Positions 25,837 to 35,793 of a stretch of 64,000 nucleotides of DNA are shown in pieces. Location of the stretch: the NCBI GenBank assembly GCA_030430385.1, contig JAUIFO010000002.1, positions 310,001-374,000 of the forward strand, read 5' to 3'. A program made the translations under genes and the position numbers. Each line of letters begins with the position of its first letter. Position 1 is the stretch's first letter. This DNA is from Bacteroidia bacterium (lineage in GTDB: Bacteria; Bacteroidota; Bacteroidia; Flavobacteriales; Flavobacteriaceae). Under the pieces are notes generated by a model. The model was not told where the DNA came from. It worked only from the letters and a program-made list of their open reading frames with translations, and ran no database searches.

Positions 25837-28601
25837 TAGTCAACGTCTTTTTCTACAAAGCTGAGGTTAGGGTTGTAGATTTCGAGAATAAGCTTTTTTA
25901 GCTCTTTTTCAAATGCTAATAATGTGTCTGTTGTAATGGTATTGTCTTTAGATTTTGATCTTTCGGAATCTTTTATTCCAAACCTTAATAACCCAGAATT
26001 TAATTTTTTAAAGGAAATAATTCCGGCTTCAATAGGTAGTTCAATTTTATGTTCTTTATGCATCATATAAGCATACATTAGAATTTGAAAACTCTTACTG
26101 AATTTGTCATAATCTGTAGTGAGGTCTTCCCAATTAACGATCTCAACCTTACCTTGTTCAACACGGCCGCTTTTGTAATCAATTACTCTAGTGATGCCCT
26201 TATGGCAATCAACACGATCTACCTTCCCTTTAAGCACAATAGGAAACTCAATACCATCTATAGTTATTGATGTTTTGTTTTCGGTTTCAATAGCAATTAT
26301 TTTAATCTCATTTCCTTGAGCTAACTCATGTTTTTCTAGATCTAAAAACTGTAAAATGTAATGTTTGGCAATTTCAAATATGATAAGGTTTTTACCTTGA
26401 GAAATATCACCTTCTCTGTATTCTGCTTCAAAGTGTTTTAAAACCGTTGATGCAATTTGAGTTTTCATGTGATCAAGATGACCTGTTGTAAGTATTTCAC
26501 CTTCCAAAGGCTTGTAAAAGTCTTCAAGCGTATTATGAATAATGGTTCCAAGCGTATTAAAAGCGACATTTTCTTCAACCTCTTCATGTTGTTCGAGTCC
26601 TAATACTTTTTCATAATAAAAGTCAATTGGGTTTCTAATATAATTGGTTAGCGATGAAGGAGACAAACCCTTCTGTGCCAGTTTTTTTAGTTGATTAAGG
26701 ACAGCTTCAGTTTTAATGACTTCAACAGGAACGCTATCTTGAGTTACAATTTTTGGAGCTACTACATAGTGGTTGATGTGATGTGTCTTGTCTATTTCTA
26801 GTTGTGTAATAAATCGACTTTTCTCACCACCATTTAATGCGTCAGGTTCTGTATTGTAAATGATATCAATATATTTTGCACGTTGTAGTAACCTGTAGAA
26901 ATGATACGTATAAACCGCATCTTTTTCTTTATAAGTTGGCATCTTATTTTCAAGCTTTACATCAAATGGAATGAAGGAACTGTTACTTTTTCCAGCAGGT
27001 AAAATTCCTTCATTTACAGAGGTAATGATCACTCTTTCAAAATCAAGCACACGTGATTCTAACATTCCCATTATTTGAAGTCCATTAAGTGGTTCTCCTT
27101 GAAAATCTAATGTTTCGCTTTTCAAAAGCTCTTTGTATAGACCGAAAAGTGTCGTGATACTATTGATGTATTCAAAATCATTATTAAGCCTAATAAGTTC
27201 ATTAAAAATAACATTAAAGCGATAGAGATATTCTAATGCAAGCTTGTTTTTTTTCTTATCATTATCAATCGATGATTTAATAGCTAAAATAAGCTTAAAA
27301 CATTTCTGAAGTGCTATATCTGGATTGTTATTCCATGAGGAAAATAACAAATCCATATGATCAGATTTGGAACCAGACAGTTCTTTTAGTCGATTTGCCG
27401 AAATGTATAAAATGTTATTATGCTGGATCTTATATATGATGTCGTCTGAAAGGTTTCCAGAGGAATCATTGAATAATGGTTTAATAAATTGATTAGACAA
27501 AATTGAAATAACGTCTTTATAGTGAAGCGTATTCCTATTTGAAGCATGAATACTGAAAAGACGCTCAAATAAATTACTCATTGGTACAGCATGCAATGGT
27601 AATCCCATTGTAATATTTATAGGGCCAATATTTTCTGGTAGCGAATTTAATAAAGGTAACAGTAAGTTTTCGTCTCCCAGAACGATAGCAGTTCGGTTTA
27701 AAGACTGATGCTCTCCTTTGAGTTTTGATAACAACTCTCCAATATATTTAACTTGTCCTATATGTTTTGAAACACCTATACAGTTTATGGTTTTGTCTGA
27801 ACTGTAATGATCATGTAACCAATTAAAAGGTGCTTTGTTAAAATATTTCCACTGTGTTTTGTGCGACCTTATAAATAGTCCAGCATCATGTATTGGATCG
27901 TTAACAAACTTGATGTCTGTATCCCAATATATAGAAGCGATGTGGTTTTGAAGTAGTTCTTGAATAATAACTTCCTCAGCTTTATTTAAGGCATTAAACC
28001 CAACAAACACAAAATGCTCATCAGTTTTCACAGATGAAAATTGTTCGATATTATCGATAGCTTCTCGGTATACTAAACCTTGATATCCTTTTTTCTGCGC
28101 AATAAGTTCATCGTTGAGTTTGTGGTAATAGACTTTAAGTCGCTCCCAAAACGACAAGTAGTTTTTAATGTAATCTGTTTGGTGTTCATCAAGAGACCAA
28201 TGCTGGTGTTCTATCTTTTTGATGGCGTTGAGGTAATCAAAAACATGATTAGGAGGCACAAGGTAACGATCAATTTCATTAAAATCTTGAAGTAACATCT
28301 GTGCCCATTTAGAGAACGTATCAAAAGGTTCTACAAGTTCTTTAGGAGTATTTGAAACATAGATGTTATAGAACTGAAATAGCAGGTCAGTATTTGTGGC
28401 ATAGTTTAATCCAGATAATGTTTCTACGAAGGTTTCAATAGAAATAATTTTTGGAACAAATAAGGTTTTTTGAAGTTCTTGAGCAATACAATGTTTTAGA
28501 AAAACGCCAGCTCTTTTACTGGGTAAAATAAAGGTAAACTTAGAAAAATCTTCAGATTTTTTTTTAAGATCAAGTATGACGTCATTTAAAAAAGTTAGCA
28601 T
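25836..28601 (-). CDS. AddB-like PD-(D/E)XK nuclease (AddAB/RecBCD-type subunit)
   Basis: 921 residues. The N-terminus resembles an inactivated UvrD-like helicase domain ('FTFILPSKRAGVFLKHCIA', 'KIISIETFVE') without a good Walker A. The C-terminal PD-(D/E)XK nuclease core is 'TRVIDYKSGRVEQ' with the catalytic Asp near 808, preceded by 'SPSSLTNYIRNPIDFYYEK'. With the UvrD-like gene at 31383-34568 it should form the DSB end-processing helicase-nuclease. I do not see the four-Cys iron-sulfur cluster that braces Firmicutes AddB. Followed without a gap by the alpha/beta hydrolase. Confidence 0.88.
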   Translation of the reverse strand: MLTFLNDVILDLKKKSEDFSKFTFILPSKRAGVFLKHCIAQELQKTLFVPKIISIETFVETLSGLNYATNTDLLFQFYNIYVSNTPKELVEPFDTFSKWAQMLLQDFNEIDRYLVPPNHVFDYLNAIKKIEHQHWSLDEHQTDYIKNYLSFWERLKVYYHKLNDELIAQKKGYQGLVYREAIDNIEQFSSVKTDEHFVFVGFNALNKAEEVIIQELLQNHIASIYWDTDIKFVNDPIHDAGLFIRSHKTQWKYFNKAPFNWLHDHYSSDKTINCIGVSKHIGQVKYIGELLSKLKGEHQSLNRTAIVLGDENLLLPLLNSLPENIGPINITMGLPLHAVPMSNLFERLFSIHASNRNTLHYKDVISILSNQFIKPLFNDSSGNLSDDIIYKIQHNNILYISANRLKELSGSKSDHMDLLFSSWNNNPDIALQKCFKLILAIKSSIDNDKKKNKLALEYLYRFNVIFNELIRLNNDFEYINSITTLFGLYKELLKSETLDFQGEPLNGLQIMGMLESRVLDFERVIITSVNEGILPAGKSNSSFIPFDVKLENKMPTYKEKDAVYTYHFYRLLQRAKYIDIIYNTEPDALNGGEKSRFITQLEIDKTHHINHYVVAPKIVTQDSVPVEVIKTEAVLNQLKKLAQKGLSPSSLTNYIRNPIDFYYEKVLGLEQHEEVEENVAFNTLGTIIHNTLEDFYKPLEGEILTTGHLDHMKTQIASTVLKHFEAEYREGDISQGKNLIIFEIAKHYILQFLDLEKHELAQGNEIKIIAIETENKTSITIDGIEFPIVLKGKVDRVDCHKGITRVIDYKSGRVEQGKVEIVNWEDLTTDYDKFSKSFQILMYAYMMHKEHKIELPIEAGIISFKKLNSGLLRFGIKDSERSKSKDNTITTDTLLAFEKELKKLILEIYNPNLSFVEKDVD

Positions 28602-28615
28602 TGTATAAAAATAAA

Positions 28616-28640
28616 AAACGCTCCGAATTTCGGAGCGTTT
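28616..28640 (-). terminator. Intrinsic terminator after the OmpA-family gene
   Basis: The stem AAACGCTCCG/CGGAGCGTTT has a 5-nt loop. On the minus strand it is followed by a T run, 31 bp past the ompA-like stop and just before the addB-like start. Confidence 0.9.
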
Positions 28641-28671
28641 TTTTTAACTTATTGAGTGAGTATGAACTTAA

Positions 28672-30039
28672 TTATTTTTTAAGTTTTACTTCTACACGTC
28701 TGTTGTTAGCTTTACCAGCTCTAGTTTTGTTTGTGTCGATTGGGTAATCTTCACCGAAACCAGTAGCAGATAATCTGTCAGCGTTAATTCCGTTAGCAAT
28801 TAAATAGTCTCTAACAGCGTTGGCTCTTCTTTCAGATAATAACTGGTTAGATGATTTAGCACCATCACTATCAGTGTGACCTTCAATAGAGAAGCTTGCT
28901 TCTGGATACTCTTTAAAGATAGCAGTCATTGCTTCTAAAACAGGAGTAGTTTCATCTTTAAAAGAAGATCTTCCAGAGTTGAATAAGATAGTTCTAGCAT
29001 AGCTATTTAATTTCTCCATTACTTCAACAGTTGGATTTATTTCAGGACAACCGTTGTTAGCAACAGTACCAGCTTCGTTTGGACACTGATCGTCTTTGTC
29101 TAACACACCATCGTTATCAGAATCTGGCCAAGGACAACCTTTGTTAGCTTCAGGTCCAGCTTCGTTAGGACAATCATCAGCATTGTCAGCAACACCATCA
29201 CTATCAGCATCTGGACAACCCATTAATGCAGCTAAACCAGCAACATTAGGACAGTTATCTTTACTGTCGATTACACCGTCACCATCAGAATCAGGACAAC
29301 CGTTAAATTCAGCTAAACCAGCTTCGTTTGGACAATCGTCTTTTGCATCTTCAATACCATCGTTATCAGAATCAGGACATCCACCAAAAGCTTCTAAACC
29401 AGGAACGTCTGGACAAGCATCGTTTTTGTCATAAACACCGTCACCATCTGTGTCTTTTCCACCAAACTTAACAGAAATACCTACAGCATGTTGCCAGTGA
29501 TTTTCTAAATAATCTTCGAAAGCAGTTTTGTAAGTAGTTACAGCACTTAATGCGATATTGTCTGAGAACCAATAGTTGATTCCTAAAGAACCGTTAAAAG
29601 TTCCAGCACCAATTTCGTCTACCCAAGTGTAACCACCACCAACACCTAAGTTAGGGTCTATCTTATTAGAGTTGATCAACTTCATAAAGCTATATGAAAC
29701 TGTACCATCTAAAGCATAGTAAGATAATCTGTCTATCTTAAGATCTCCAAATTTTTCTATTTCGTTGATAGATCCAGTAGCACTTACGCTGAAACCAGCA
29801 TCAATGTATCTAGATACAGTAACAGTTGATAAAGAAGGAATGATGTTCCAGTGATCCTCTAAGTTGAAGAACTCATCAAGAAATTCACCTCTTGGCTCAT
29901 CTTCTCCAACAGGATAAAGGTCAACAGCATTTACACCAATACTAATTTTCCAAGGGTTGTTTTCATCTTGTGCATTAGCATTGAAGCTTAATGTAAGCAA
30001 CAAAACGAAAAATAATCTGCTAAGATTTTTCATATTCAA
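28672..30039 (-). CDS. OmpA family outer-membrane protein with TSP3 repeats
   Basis: 455 residues. Signal peptide ending 'FNANAQ' and an N-terminal beta-barrel of about 175 residues. Then five thrombospondin type-3 calcium-binding repeats of the form 'DSDGDGVIDSKDNCPN' (about 197-325), each closed by a CP pair. A C-terminal OmpA peptidoglycan-binding domain follows, with 'IEGHTDSDGAKSSNQLLSERRANAV' split as 'IEGHTDSDG' and 'LSERRANAVRDYL'. Probably an abundant porin F-like protein tethering the outer membrane to the cell wall. It has a near-consensus promoter and a strong terminator, consistent with high monocistronic expression. Confidence 0.95.
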   Translation of the reverse strand: MNMKNLSRLFFVLLLTLSFNANAQDENNPWKISIGVNAVDLYPVGEDEPRGEFLDEFFNLEDHWNIIPSLSTVTVSRYIDAGFSVSATGSINEIEKFGDLKIDRLSYYALDGTVSYSFMKLINSNKIDPNLGVGGGYTWVDEIGAGTFNGSLGINYWFSDNIALSAVTTYKTAFEDYLENHWQHAVGISVKFGGKDTDGDGVYDKNDACPDVPGLEAFGGCPDSDNDGIEDAKDDCPNEAGLAEFNGCPDSDGDGVIDSKDNCPNVAGLAALMGCPDADSDGVADNADDCPNEAGPEANKGCPWPDSDNDGVLDKDDQCPNEAGTVANNGCPEINPTVEVMEKLNSYARTILFNSGRSSFKDETTPVLEAMTAIFKEYPEASFSIEGHTDSDGAKSSNQLLSERRANAVRDYLIANGINADRLSATGFGEDYPIDTNKTRAGKANNRRVEVKLKK

Positions 30040-30078
30040 ATAATTTTAATTTTAAGTGTTATAAGTGTTAATTCTAAG

Positions 30079-30109
30079 CAAAAGTAAGTTGTTAAATTTT
30101 ATTAACAAA
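30079..30109 (-). promoter_or_regulatory. Promoter of the OmpA-family gene
   Basis: Minus strand: TTTG (30106-30109), exactly 19 bp, then TACTTTTG (30079-30086). This is a full match to TTTG-N19-TANNTTTG. It predicts a leader of about 30-35 nt before the ATG at 30039. Confidence 0.8.
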
Positions 30110-30166
30110 GACAAATATATAAAAATATTGATTAGTTGTATTAAATTTAAGGTGTTTGGAGTGAAT

Positions 30167-31360
30167 TTAAATAACATTTAGTAGCTTTCCTACGCTAATA
30201 AAAGCTTCAATTGCCTTGTCTAAATGCTGTTTGGTGTGAGCCGCTGAGAGTTGTACACGTATACGCGCTTTTTCTCTTGGTACCACAGGAAAAAAGAATC
30301 CAATTACATAGATACCTTCTTTGAGTAGCATTTTTGCCATAGTTTGGGATAATTTTGCATCATATAACATGACAGGAACAATTGCTGAATCTCCATCAAT
30401 GACATCAAAACCAGCATTTTTTAACCCTTTTTTGAAATACGCTGTGTTTGCTTCAAGCTGATCCCTTAGTTGTGTGTCGTTAGCAAGCATCTCAAAGACT
30501 TTAATGGAAGCACCAACAATTGCAGGAGCTAAAGAATTTGAAAACAAATACGGTCTAGAACGCTGTCTGAGCATCTCTATGATTTCTTTTTTACCAGTAG
30601 TGTAGCCACCCATTGCACCTCCCAAGGCTTTTCCTAATGTTCCGGTGATGATATCAATACGTCCCATAACTCCTTTTTCTTCAAGTGTTCCACGACCTGT
30701 TTCACCAATAAAACCAGCGGCATGACATTCATCGATCATAACTAAAGCGTCATATTGATCGGCGAGATCACAAATTTGATCTAATGGCGCCACTAAACCA
30801 TCCATTGAAAAGACACCATCGGTTACAATGATTTTAAAACGAGCGCCAGCTTCATTTGCTGCTTGCAACTGTTTTTCTAAATCTTGCATATCGTTGTTGG
30901 CATAACGATATCTTGCTGCTTTACAAAGCCTTACGCCATCTATGATAGAAGCGTGATTAAGGGCGTCTGAAATTATAGCGTCTTCTTTTCCGAGTAATGG
31001 TTCAAAAACACCTCCATTGGCGTCAAAGGCTGCGGCATATAATATGGTATCTTCAGTACCATAAAACTCAGCAACTTTAGACTCTAAGGTTTTATGAATA
31101 TCTTGGGTACCACATATAAATCTAACAGATGACATTCCAAATCCGTGCGTATCCATAGTGTCTTTCGCAGCCTGAATAACATCAGGATGTGACGAAAGTC
31201 CTAAGTAATTATTGGCACAAAAATTAAGTACTTTTTGACCTGTATTTAATGTGATTTCTGCACCTTGTTCAGACGTAATGATGCGCTCCTCTTTAAATAA
31301 ACCATCTTCTTTTATTTGTTGGAGTTCGCTTTGTAAATGTTCTTTTATGTTTCCGTACAT
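30167..31360 (-). CDS. kbl: Glycine C-acetyltransferase (2-amino-3-ketobutyrate CoA ligase)
   Basis: 397 residues. PLP enzyme of the alpha-oxoamine synthase family. It cleaves 2-amino-3-oxobutyrate with CoA to glycine and acetyl-CoA in threonine degradation. PLP lysine K244 in '[13 protein letters not shown]'; '[10 protein letters not shown]' holds the ring-stacking and Asp residues; '[12 protein letters not shown]' is at the N-terminus. Length and sequence fit Kbl better than BioF or serine palmitoyltransferase. The partner threonine dehydrogenase is not in the window. It sits between the addA-like and ompA genes on the same strand. Confidence 0.93.
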   Translation of the reverse strand: MYGNIKEHLQSELQQIKEDGLFKEERIITSEQGAEITLNTGQKVLNFCANNYLGLSSHPDVIQAAKDTMDTHGFGMSSVRFICGTQDIHKTLESKVAEFYGTEDTILYAAAFDANGGVFEPLLGKEDAIISDALNHASIIDGVRLCKAARYRYANNDMQDLEKQLQAANEAGARFKIIVTDGVFSMDGLVAPLDQICDLADQYDALVMIDECHAAGFIGETGRGTLEEKGVMGRIDIITGTLGKALGGAMGGYTTGKKEIIEMLRQRSRPYLFSNSLAPAIVGASIKVFEMLANDTQLRDQLEANTAYFKKGLKNAGFDVIDGDSAIVPVMLYDAKLSQTMAKMLLKEGIYVIGFFFPVVPREKARIRVQLSAAHTKQHLDKAIEAFISVGKLLNVI

Positions 31361-31377
31361 GATTGCTAGTTTTTTTG

Positions 31378-31385
31378 CAAATTTA
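31378..31385 (-). promoter_or_regulatory. Putative -7 element for kbl
   Basis: TAAATTTG on the minus strand, 17 bp before the kbl ATG and overlapping the stop of the addA-like gene. No clear upstream TTTG box. Confidence 0.4.
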
Positions 31386-34300
31386 TAACTCTTTTATGGT
31401 TATATCATTATTAATGTAGATGAGTATTTTTTTTGAAATATTAAAACCCATGTCTTCTAAAACATTTTGATAGTCATAGAGCTGTTCTTTGTGTTTTGAG
31501 TTTTCTAAACCTGTTTTGTAATCTATGATTACGGCATCATTATTGGTGTTGACAACAATTCTGTCTGGCCGCAATAGCGTTCCATTTTTGGTAATGATAT
31601 CTCTTTCGTTGTATATCGTATTATTTGCATCAAAATAAGTGGTTAATTTGTCATGCTTTACGATGCTCAAAACAGTTGCCTTAATATCATCTATCTGCGT
31701 GTCATTTATTTTTCCTAAGGTTAAAAACTGATCTATGGTGTAATCTACATCGTCTATAGTCTTTATTTCTGCCATAATGTTATGGATAAGATTCCCTTTC
31801 TCTATAGCTTGTTCTTGTTGTGTATCCCAAAGCGAACCAGAGCTGGTCACGATATTTAAATTGTGAATTTCTTTTGCTGTGGAAATAAATTGTTCTTGAT
31901 ATATGGTGTTTTGGTGTTTCGGATTTGCTTCAGAATGATCTGCAGCTACTCCGAAGCTGTATTCCAAAAGACCCTCTTTCCAAAGCTGTTCAGATTTTAA
32001 ATAACTAATAAATAGTCCAGAATAATAATTGCATTTCTCTTCATTGTTTTTATCAAGATCCAATTCAGATACAATATACAATTGATTGATAGCTCTTGTG
32101 AGCACAACATACAATAAATTGATACTGTCTAACTCTAGAGCCGAACGATACCTTTGGTAAATGTGTTTGCCAGTATCGCTGTAGTGTTCCATGTCTTTAT
32201 TGATGTTTAGGTATACATGTGAAAACCCATTAAAAGACTGACTATCAACAGGGAACCAAACTTTAGGCCTGATATCAAAATACAGATCTTGATTGGCGTA
32301 AGGGAAAATCACTACAGGAAATTCTAACCCTTTAGATTTGTGAATCGTCATGATCTGAATAGCGTTTTCGCCTTCAGGTGTTGCGATGCTAAGCGTATCT
32401 TTTTTGCGTTCCCAAAACTCAAGAAAAGACAGGATGCTTGTATTGTGTTTTTGAGAAAAATTTAAAACCTCATCAAGGAAAAACTGGAGGTAAGCCTTAG
32501 AGTGTTGATGCAAGCCAAAACTTCTAATGATCGCTTCAATGCTTTCGTATAATGGGAGTTGTAAAATGGTTTTAAAATCGAATAGAAACCCATAATCACT
32601 CAAAGCGTCAAACATTTTACTGCTTGACAAAGTAATATGCTTACTGTAGAATTCGTGTGCATCTTCAAGATTCAACCTATGTAGGTTCAAATAAGTAAGT
32701 AGCTGAATTTTAATATCATCATTTGTTGGTTGTATGGTCAAGGTCAACATGTTTATGATGAAGTTAATTTCAGGTGCACTCTTTAATAATAATGTTTCAG
32801 AAGACACTAAAGGAATTTGCTGTTCTTTTAAGAATTCTGAAATAGCAACACCTTCTTTCTTGCGTCTAACAATAACGCAAATGTCCTTTAATGAAAACCC
32901 TCGATCTAATGCTTTATGAATACGCTCAAGTACAGCTTCGCAATACAATTGATCTTTATCGTTATCAGCAACATCTAAAAATGATAATGACACATAACCA
33001 GGCTGATCAGAAACAACGTCTTGGGTTGCATGTTTATAAATTGTTTTATGGCTCTCGTCTGTAAAAACAAAATTAGAAAGATGCTCAAAAAACAAATTGT
33101 TAAACGTTACTATGGCTTTATGACTTCGGAAGTTTTTGGGTAAATTTTCAACCTGTTGTTCAATAACAAAGGGATGACTTGTATTAGAATATAAGTCGAT
33201 AAATTGTTCGGCGTGACCACCTCTCCATCTATAAATGGCTTGTTTTGCATCACCAACTAACATTGCAGAACCAATGTCACCTTTAAGGTTCTCTCCAGTG
33301 ATGGCGCTTTCAATTAAAGGGACTAAGTTATCCCACTGCAGTTTAGAAGTATCTTGAAACTCGTCAATAAAATAATGTTTGAATTTTTCGCCAATACGCT
33401 CATAAATAAAAGGGGTTGGCTGCTTGGCAATTTCATTATGAATGATAGTATTGAACTCAGAAATTAAAACAAGGTCATCTTCCTTTTTTAATTCCTCAAG
33501 GGTGTTTTTTATAGCCCCTAGCACAGATAATGGCGTTATATTATTGATAGCGTTTTTAAGAAACTTTACTTGAAAAACAGCTTGCTTCGTTTCTAAAAAA
33601 GCGCTTATTACTTGCGGCAGAATAGTTTCAATTGTTGCTGCTACCTCATCCGAAACCCTTTTTGGATATATGGATGTGCCTTTAATAAGGTTGTCTTGCC
33701 ATTTTGAAGATAAGGAAACATTAAAGTTTCCCTCAGCTAGTTTTATAAAGTGTTTTGGTAAATAACTACCTGAGAAGTCATTATGAGATAATTGTGCTTC
33801 AGAAATCACATCAAGAATCTCTTTAGAAACAGCTATGATTTGTGATGAAATGCTGTGTTCTTGTTTTTGTAAGATTGACTTCAATGTTTTAAAATCACTT
33901 AAGCTCTTGCCTTTTAGCTGATTGATATAAGTATTGTCATTTTCACTAACTAGCAATTCAGAAATAGTGTTGAAGTCGTACGTGATGTCCCAACTTTTAT
34001 CCTCGTTAGTTTTATCTATTGCAAAATCAACCAAAACTTTAGTCAAAGCTTTGTCTTGACCTGCTTTATCGATAAGCTTATCTACTGCTCTTGAAAGCAA
34101 TGTTTTTGTGTCGAGCTCTACTTCAAAATTTACAGGAAGTTTTAGATCATGTGCAAAAGTTCGAATGAGTTTGTGATTGAATTTATCTATCGTTGAAATA
34201 TCAAAAGCAGCATAATTATGAACAATAGTATGAAGTAACATTTTCGATTTTTCGTGAAGTGTTTCAGGAGCAATGTTTAGATCGGCAGAAATACTTTCAA

Positions 34301-34568
34301 ACATTGCATGCGACGAAGTTAAAATTGAAGGCTCCGCAAATTCTTTTAGAGTCTCTAAAATTCTAATTTTCATTTCACCAACAGCTTTATTGGTGAAAGT
34401 CAAAGCCAGAATATTTCTAAATGTTAAGAGGCTCTTAGATTGAAAAAGAATTTTGAGATAATCTTTTACCAATGTATAGGTTTTTCCGCTTCCAGCAGAC
34501 GCATTGTAAATGGTAAAAGGCGATTGGTTTTGCACGCTTAAAAGTATAAAAACTATCAATGAGTTCAT
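31383..34568 (-). CDS. AddA-like UvrD-family helicase/nuclease (RecB-type)
   Basis: 1061 residues. Superfamily 1 helicase motifs in order: Walker A '[13 protein letters not shown]' (GSGKT 26-30), '[14 protein letters not shown]' (Ia), '[14 protein letters not shown]' (II), '[14 protein letters not shown]' (III), '[12 protein letters not shown]' (IV), '[18 protein letters not shown]' (V) and '[15 protein letters not shown]' (VI). A C-terminal PD-(D/E)XK nuclease '[11 protein letters not shown]' has its Asp near 1016. Pairs with the AddB-like gene for double-strand-break resection. Homologues often start close to '[12 protein letters not shown]', so a GTG at 34535 is an alternative start that would remove 11 hydrophobic residues. 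Confidence 0.9.
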   Translation of the reverse strand: MNSLIVFILLSVQNQSPFTIYNASAGSGKTYTLVKDYLKILFQSKSLLTFRNILALTFTNKAVGEMKIRILETLKEFAEPSILTSSHAMFESISADLNIAPETLHEKSKMLLHTIVHNYAAFDISTIDKFNHKLIRTFAHDLKLPVNFEVELDTKTLLSRAVDKLIDKAGQDKALTKVLVDFAIDKTNEDKSWDITYDFNTISELLVSENDNTYINQLKGKSLSDFKTLKSILQKQEHSISSQIIAVSKEILDVISEAQLSHNDFSGSYLPKHFIKLAEGNFNVSLSSKWQDNLIKGTSIYPKRVSDEVAATIETILPQVISAFLETKQAVFQVKFLKNAINNITPLSVLGAIKNTLEELKKEDDLVLISEFNTIIHNEIAKQPTPFIYERIGEKFKHYFIDEFQDTSKLQWDNLVPLIESAITGENLKGDIGSAMLVGDAKQAIYRWRGGHAEQFIDLYSNTSHPFVIEQQVENLPKNFRSHKAIVTFNNLFFEHLSNFVFTDESHKTIYKHATQDVVSDQPGYVSLSFLDVADNDKDQLYCEAVLERIHKALDRGFSLKDICVIVRRKKEGVAISEFLKEQQIPLVSSETLLLKSAPEINFIINMLTLTIQPTNDDIKIQLLTYLNLHRLNLEDAHEFYSKHITLSSSKMFDALSDYGFLFDFKTILQLPLYESIEAIIRSFGLHQHSKAYLQFFLDEVLNFSQKHNTSILSFLEFWERKKDTLSIATPEGENAIQIMTIHKSKGLEFPVVIFPYANQDLYFDIRPKVWFPVDSQSFNGFSHVYLNINKDMEHYSDTGKHIYQRYRSALELDSINLLYVVLTRAINQLYIVSELDLDKNNEEKCNYYSGLFISYLKSEQLWKEGLLEYSFGVAADHSEANPKHQNTIYQEQFISTAKEIHNLNIVTSSGSLWDTQQEQAIEKGNLIHNIMAEIKTIDDVDYTIDQFLTLGKINDTQIDDIKATVLSIVKHDKLTTYFDANNTIYNERDIITKNGTLLRPDRIVVNTNNDAVIIDYKTGLENSKHKEQLYDYQNVLEDMGFNISKKILIYINNDITIKEL

Positions 34569-34604
34569 AGCTATTTAATATTTTTAATTGCGTTGATTTA
34601 TGTG

Positions 34605-34612
34605 TATTTTTG
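34605..34612 (+). promoter_or_regulatory. Putative -7 element for sodB
   Basis: TATTTTTG matches TANNTTTG, 38 bp before the sodB ATG. No TTTG box at standard spacing. Confidence 0.45.
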
Positions 34613-34649
34613 GAGTAAATAGATATTAACTATAAAAACTAAAAAAATT

Positions 34650-35258
34650 ATGGCTTTTGAATTACCAAAATTAAAATATGCTTACGATGCTTTAGAGCCT
34701 CACATTGATGCTCGCACAATGGAAATACATCACACAAAACATCATAATGGTTATACAACTAAATTAAATGCTGCTATAGCTGGAACTGATCTAGAAGACA
34801 AGTCAATTGAAGACATCCTAACAAATCTAGACATGTCCAACATGGGCGTTAGAAATAATGGAGGTGGATTTTACAACCACGCTTTATTTTGGGAAGTCAT
34901 GAATCCAGAAGACAGAGGTTATTTATCAGGAGAACTAAAAGATGCTATTGATGCTGAGTTTGGTTCTAAAGATGCTTTTATTGAAGCATTTAGCAAGGCA
35001 GCTGCAACTCAATTTGGATCAGGCTGGGCTTGGTTATGTGTTCATAAAGGCGGAAAAGTTGAAGTGTGTTCTACACCAAACCAAGATAATCCGCTTATGC
35101 CAGGTGTAACTTGTGGAGGAACACCAATATTAGGATTGGATGTTTGGGAACATGCTTATTATTTGAACTACCAAAACCGTAGACCTGATTATATTGATGC
35201 CTTTTTTAAAGTGATCAATTGGAATGAAGTTGAAAGACGCTACGCTGAAGCAAAGTAG
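34650..35258 (+). CDS. sodB: Superoxide dismutase (Fe/Mn)
   Basis: 202 residues, cytosolic; converts superoxide to peroxide and oxygen. Metal ligands H27 ('[12 protein letters not shown]'), H77 ('[11 protein letters not shown]'), D164 and H168 ('[11 protein letters not shown]'). '[10 protein letters not shown]' is the usual Fe/Mn-SOD block. The metal preference cannot be fixed from these residues alone. No signal peptide. Monocistronic with its own terminator. Confidence 0.96.
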   Translation: MAFELPKLKYAYDALEPHIDARTMEIHHTKHHNGYTTKLNAAIAGTDLEDKSIEDILTNLDMSNMGVRNNGGGFYNHALFWEVMNPEDRGYLSGELKDAIDAEFGSKDAFIEAFSKAAATQFGSGWAWLCVHKGGKVEVCSTPNQDNPLMPGVTCGGTPILGLDVWEHAYYLNYQNRRPDYIDAFFKVINWNEVERRYAEAK

Positions 35259-35282
35259 TTGTAATCAAACATTAAAAATAAG

Positions 35283-35308
35283 AATCCAGGTACTATCCTG
35301 GATTTTTT
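35283..35308 (+). terminator. Intrinsic terminator after sodB
   Basis: The stem AATCCAGG/CCTGGATT with loop TACTAT is followed by seven T residues, 25 bp past the sodB stop. Confidence 0.9.
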
Positions 35309-35352
35309 TATGCTTTGAACTATTGAAGCTTTTTTCAAAATGTTATAAAATG

Positions 35353-35426
35353 AAAAAGGATGAACAGACGTTCATCCTTTTTGCCCCAAATCTACCATAA
35401 ACTTAACCTACTTATGTTATGGTGAA
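35353..35426 (-). ncRNA. Candidate small RNA, copy 1 of a tandem structured element
   Basis: Read on the minus strand: a possible -7 box (TATATTTG, 35428-35435), then a hairpin ACCATAA/TTATGGT around a 16-nt loop. A conserved AGATTTGGGGC linker follows, then a terminator-type hairpin GGATGAAC/GTTCATCC flanked by A5 and T5. A second copy lies at 35608-35683: 45 of 46 bases from the linker to the 5' hairpin are identical. The terminal stem has two compensated base-pair changes. This part of the 535-bp gap between sodB and the purF-like gene has no reading frame. It might alternatively be a repeat with paired hairpins. Confidence 0.6.
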
Positions 35427-35427
35427 A

Positions 35428-35435
35428 CAAATATA
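35428..35435 (-). promoter_or_regulatory. Putative -7 element for small RNA copy 1
   Basis: TATATTTG on the minus strand matches TANNTTTG directly before the conserved element. The equivalent position of copy 2 (35685-35692) reads TACATTAG, one mismatch from consensus. No upstream TTTG box was seen for either. Confidence 0.4.
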
Positions 35436-35607
35436 AATGCTCTTTTTTCTAATTGGTAAATTTTTTAGACCAACGACGAATAAATTGGCTTAAACGAAAA
35501 AAATGTGATTTTAAAGCTGAAAGATTTAATAAATGAAGCAATGCTTTAGTTAGGGAAAAGAATAAATTGAAAAACAAGGGGTTATAATTTTATTAACCTA
35601 TGTTAAT

Positions 35608-35683
35608 AAAAAAAGGTGAACAGACGTTCACCTTTTTTTGCCCCAAATCTACCATGAACTTAACCTACTTATGTTATGGTGAA
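35608..35683 (-). ncRNA. Candidate small RNA, copy 2 of a tandem structured element
   Basis: Same order as copy 1: 5' hairpin beginning ACCATAAC, linker with GGGGC, then terminator hairpin AGGTGAAC/GTTCACCT flanked by A and T runs (seven T on the minus strand). Relative to copy 1 one A-T pair has become G-C and one G-C pair has become A-T in the terminal stem. The 5' stem has one uncompensated change. It lies 111 bp downstream of the purF-like stop on the same strand, so it could also serve as that gene's terminator. Between the copies (35436-35607) I see only AT-rich sequence. Confidence 0.6.
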
Positions 35684-35793
35684 ACTAATGTATGTGTATT
35701 TTGCTTAAAACGATATAAATATTAGACGAAATGCACTTTTATCAGACAAACAACTAATTTTTTACGATAAAGTGCTAACGAATGGTTGTTTAT

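Noticed and set aside
29096..29434. Open frame on the plus strand with repeats of 'SLSESGQ' type
   Set aside because: It is the antisense of the TSP3 repeats of the OmpA-family gene; the repetition comes from that gene, not from a second protein.
35259..35793. CRISPR array or attachment site in the repeat-bearing gap
   Set aside because: Only two copies, 255 bp apart, each with internal hairpins and no regular spacers or integrase gene nearby.
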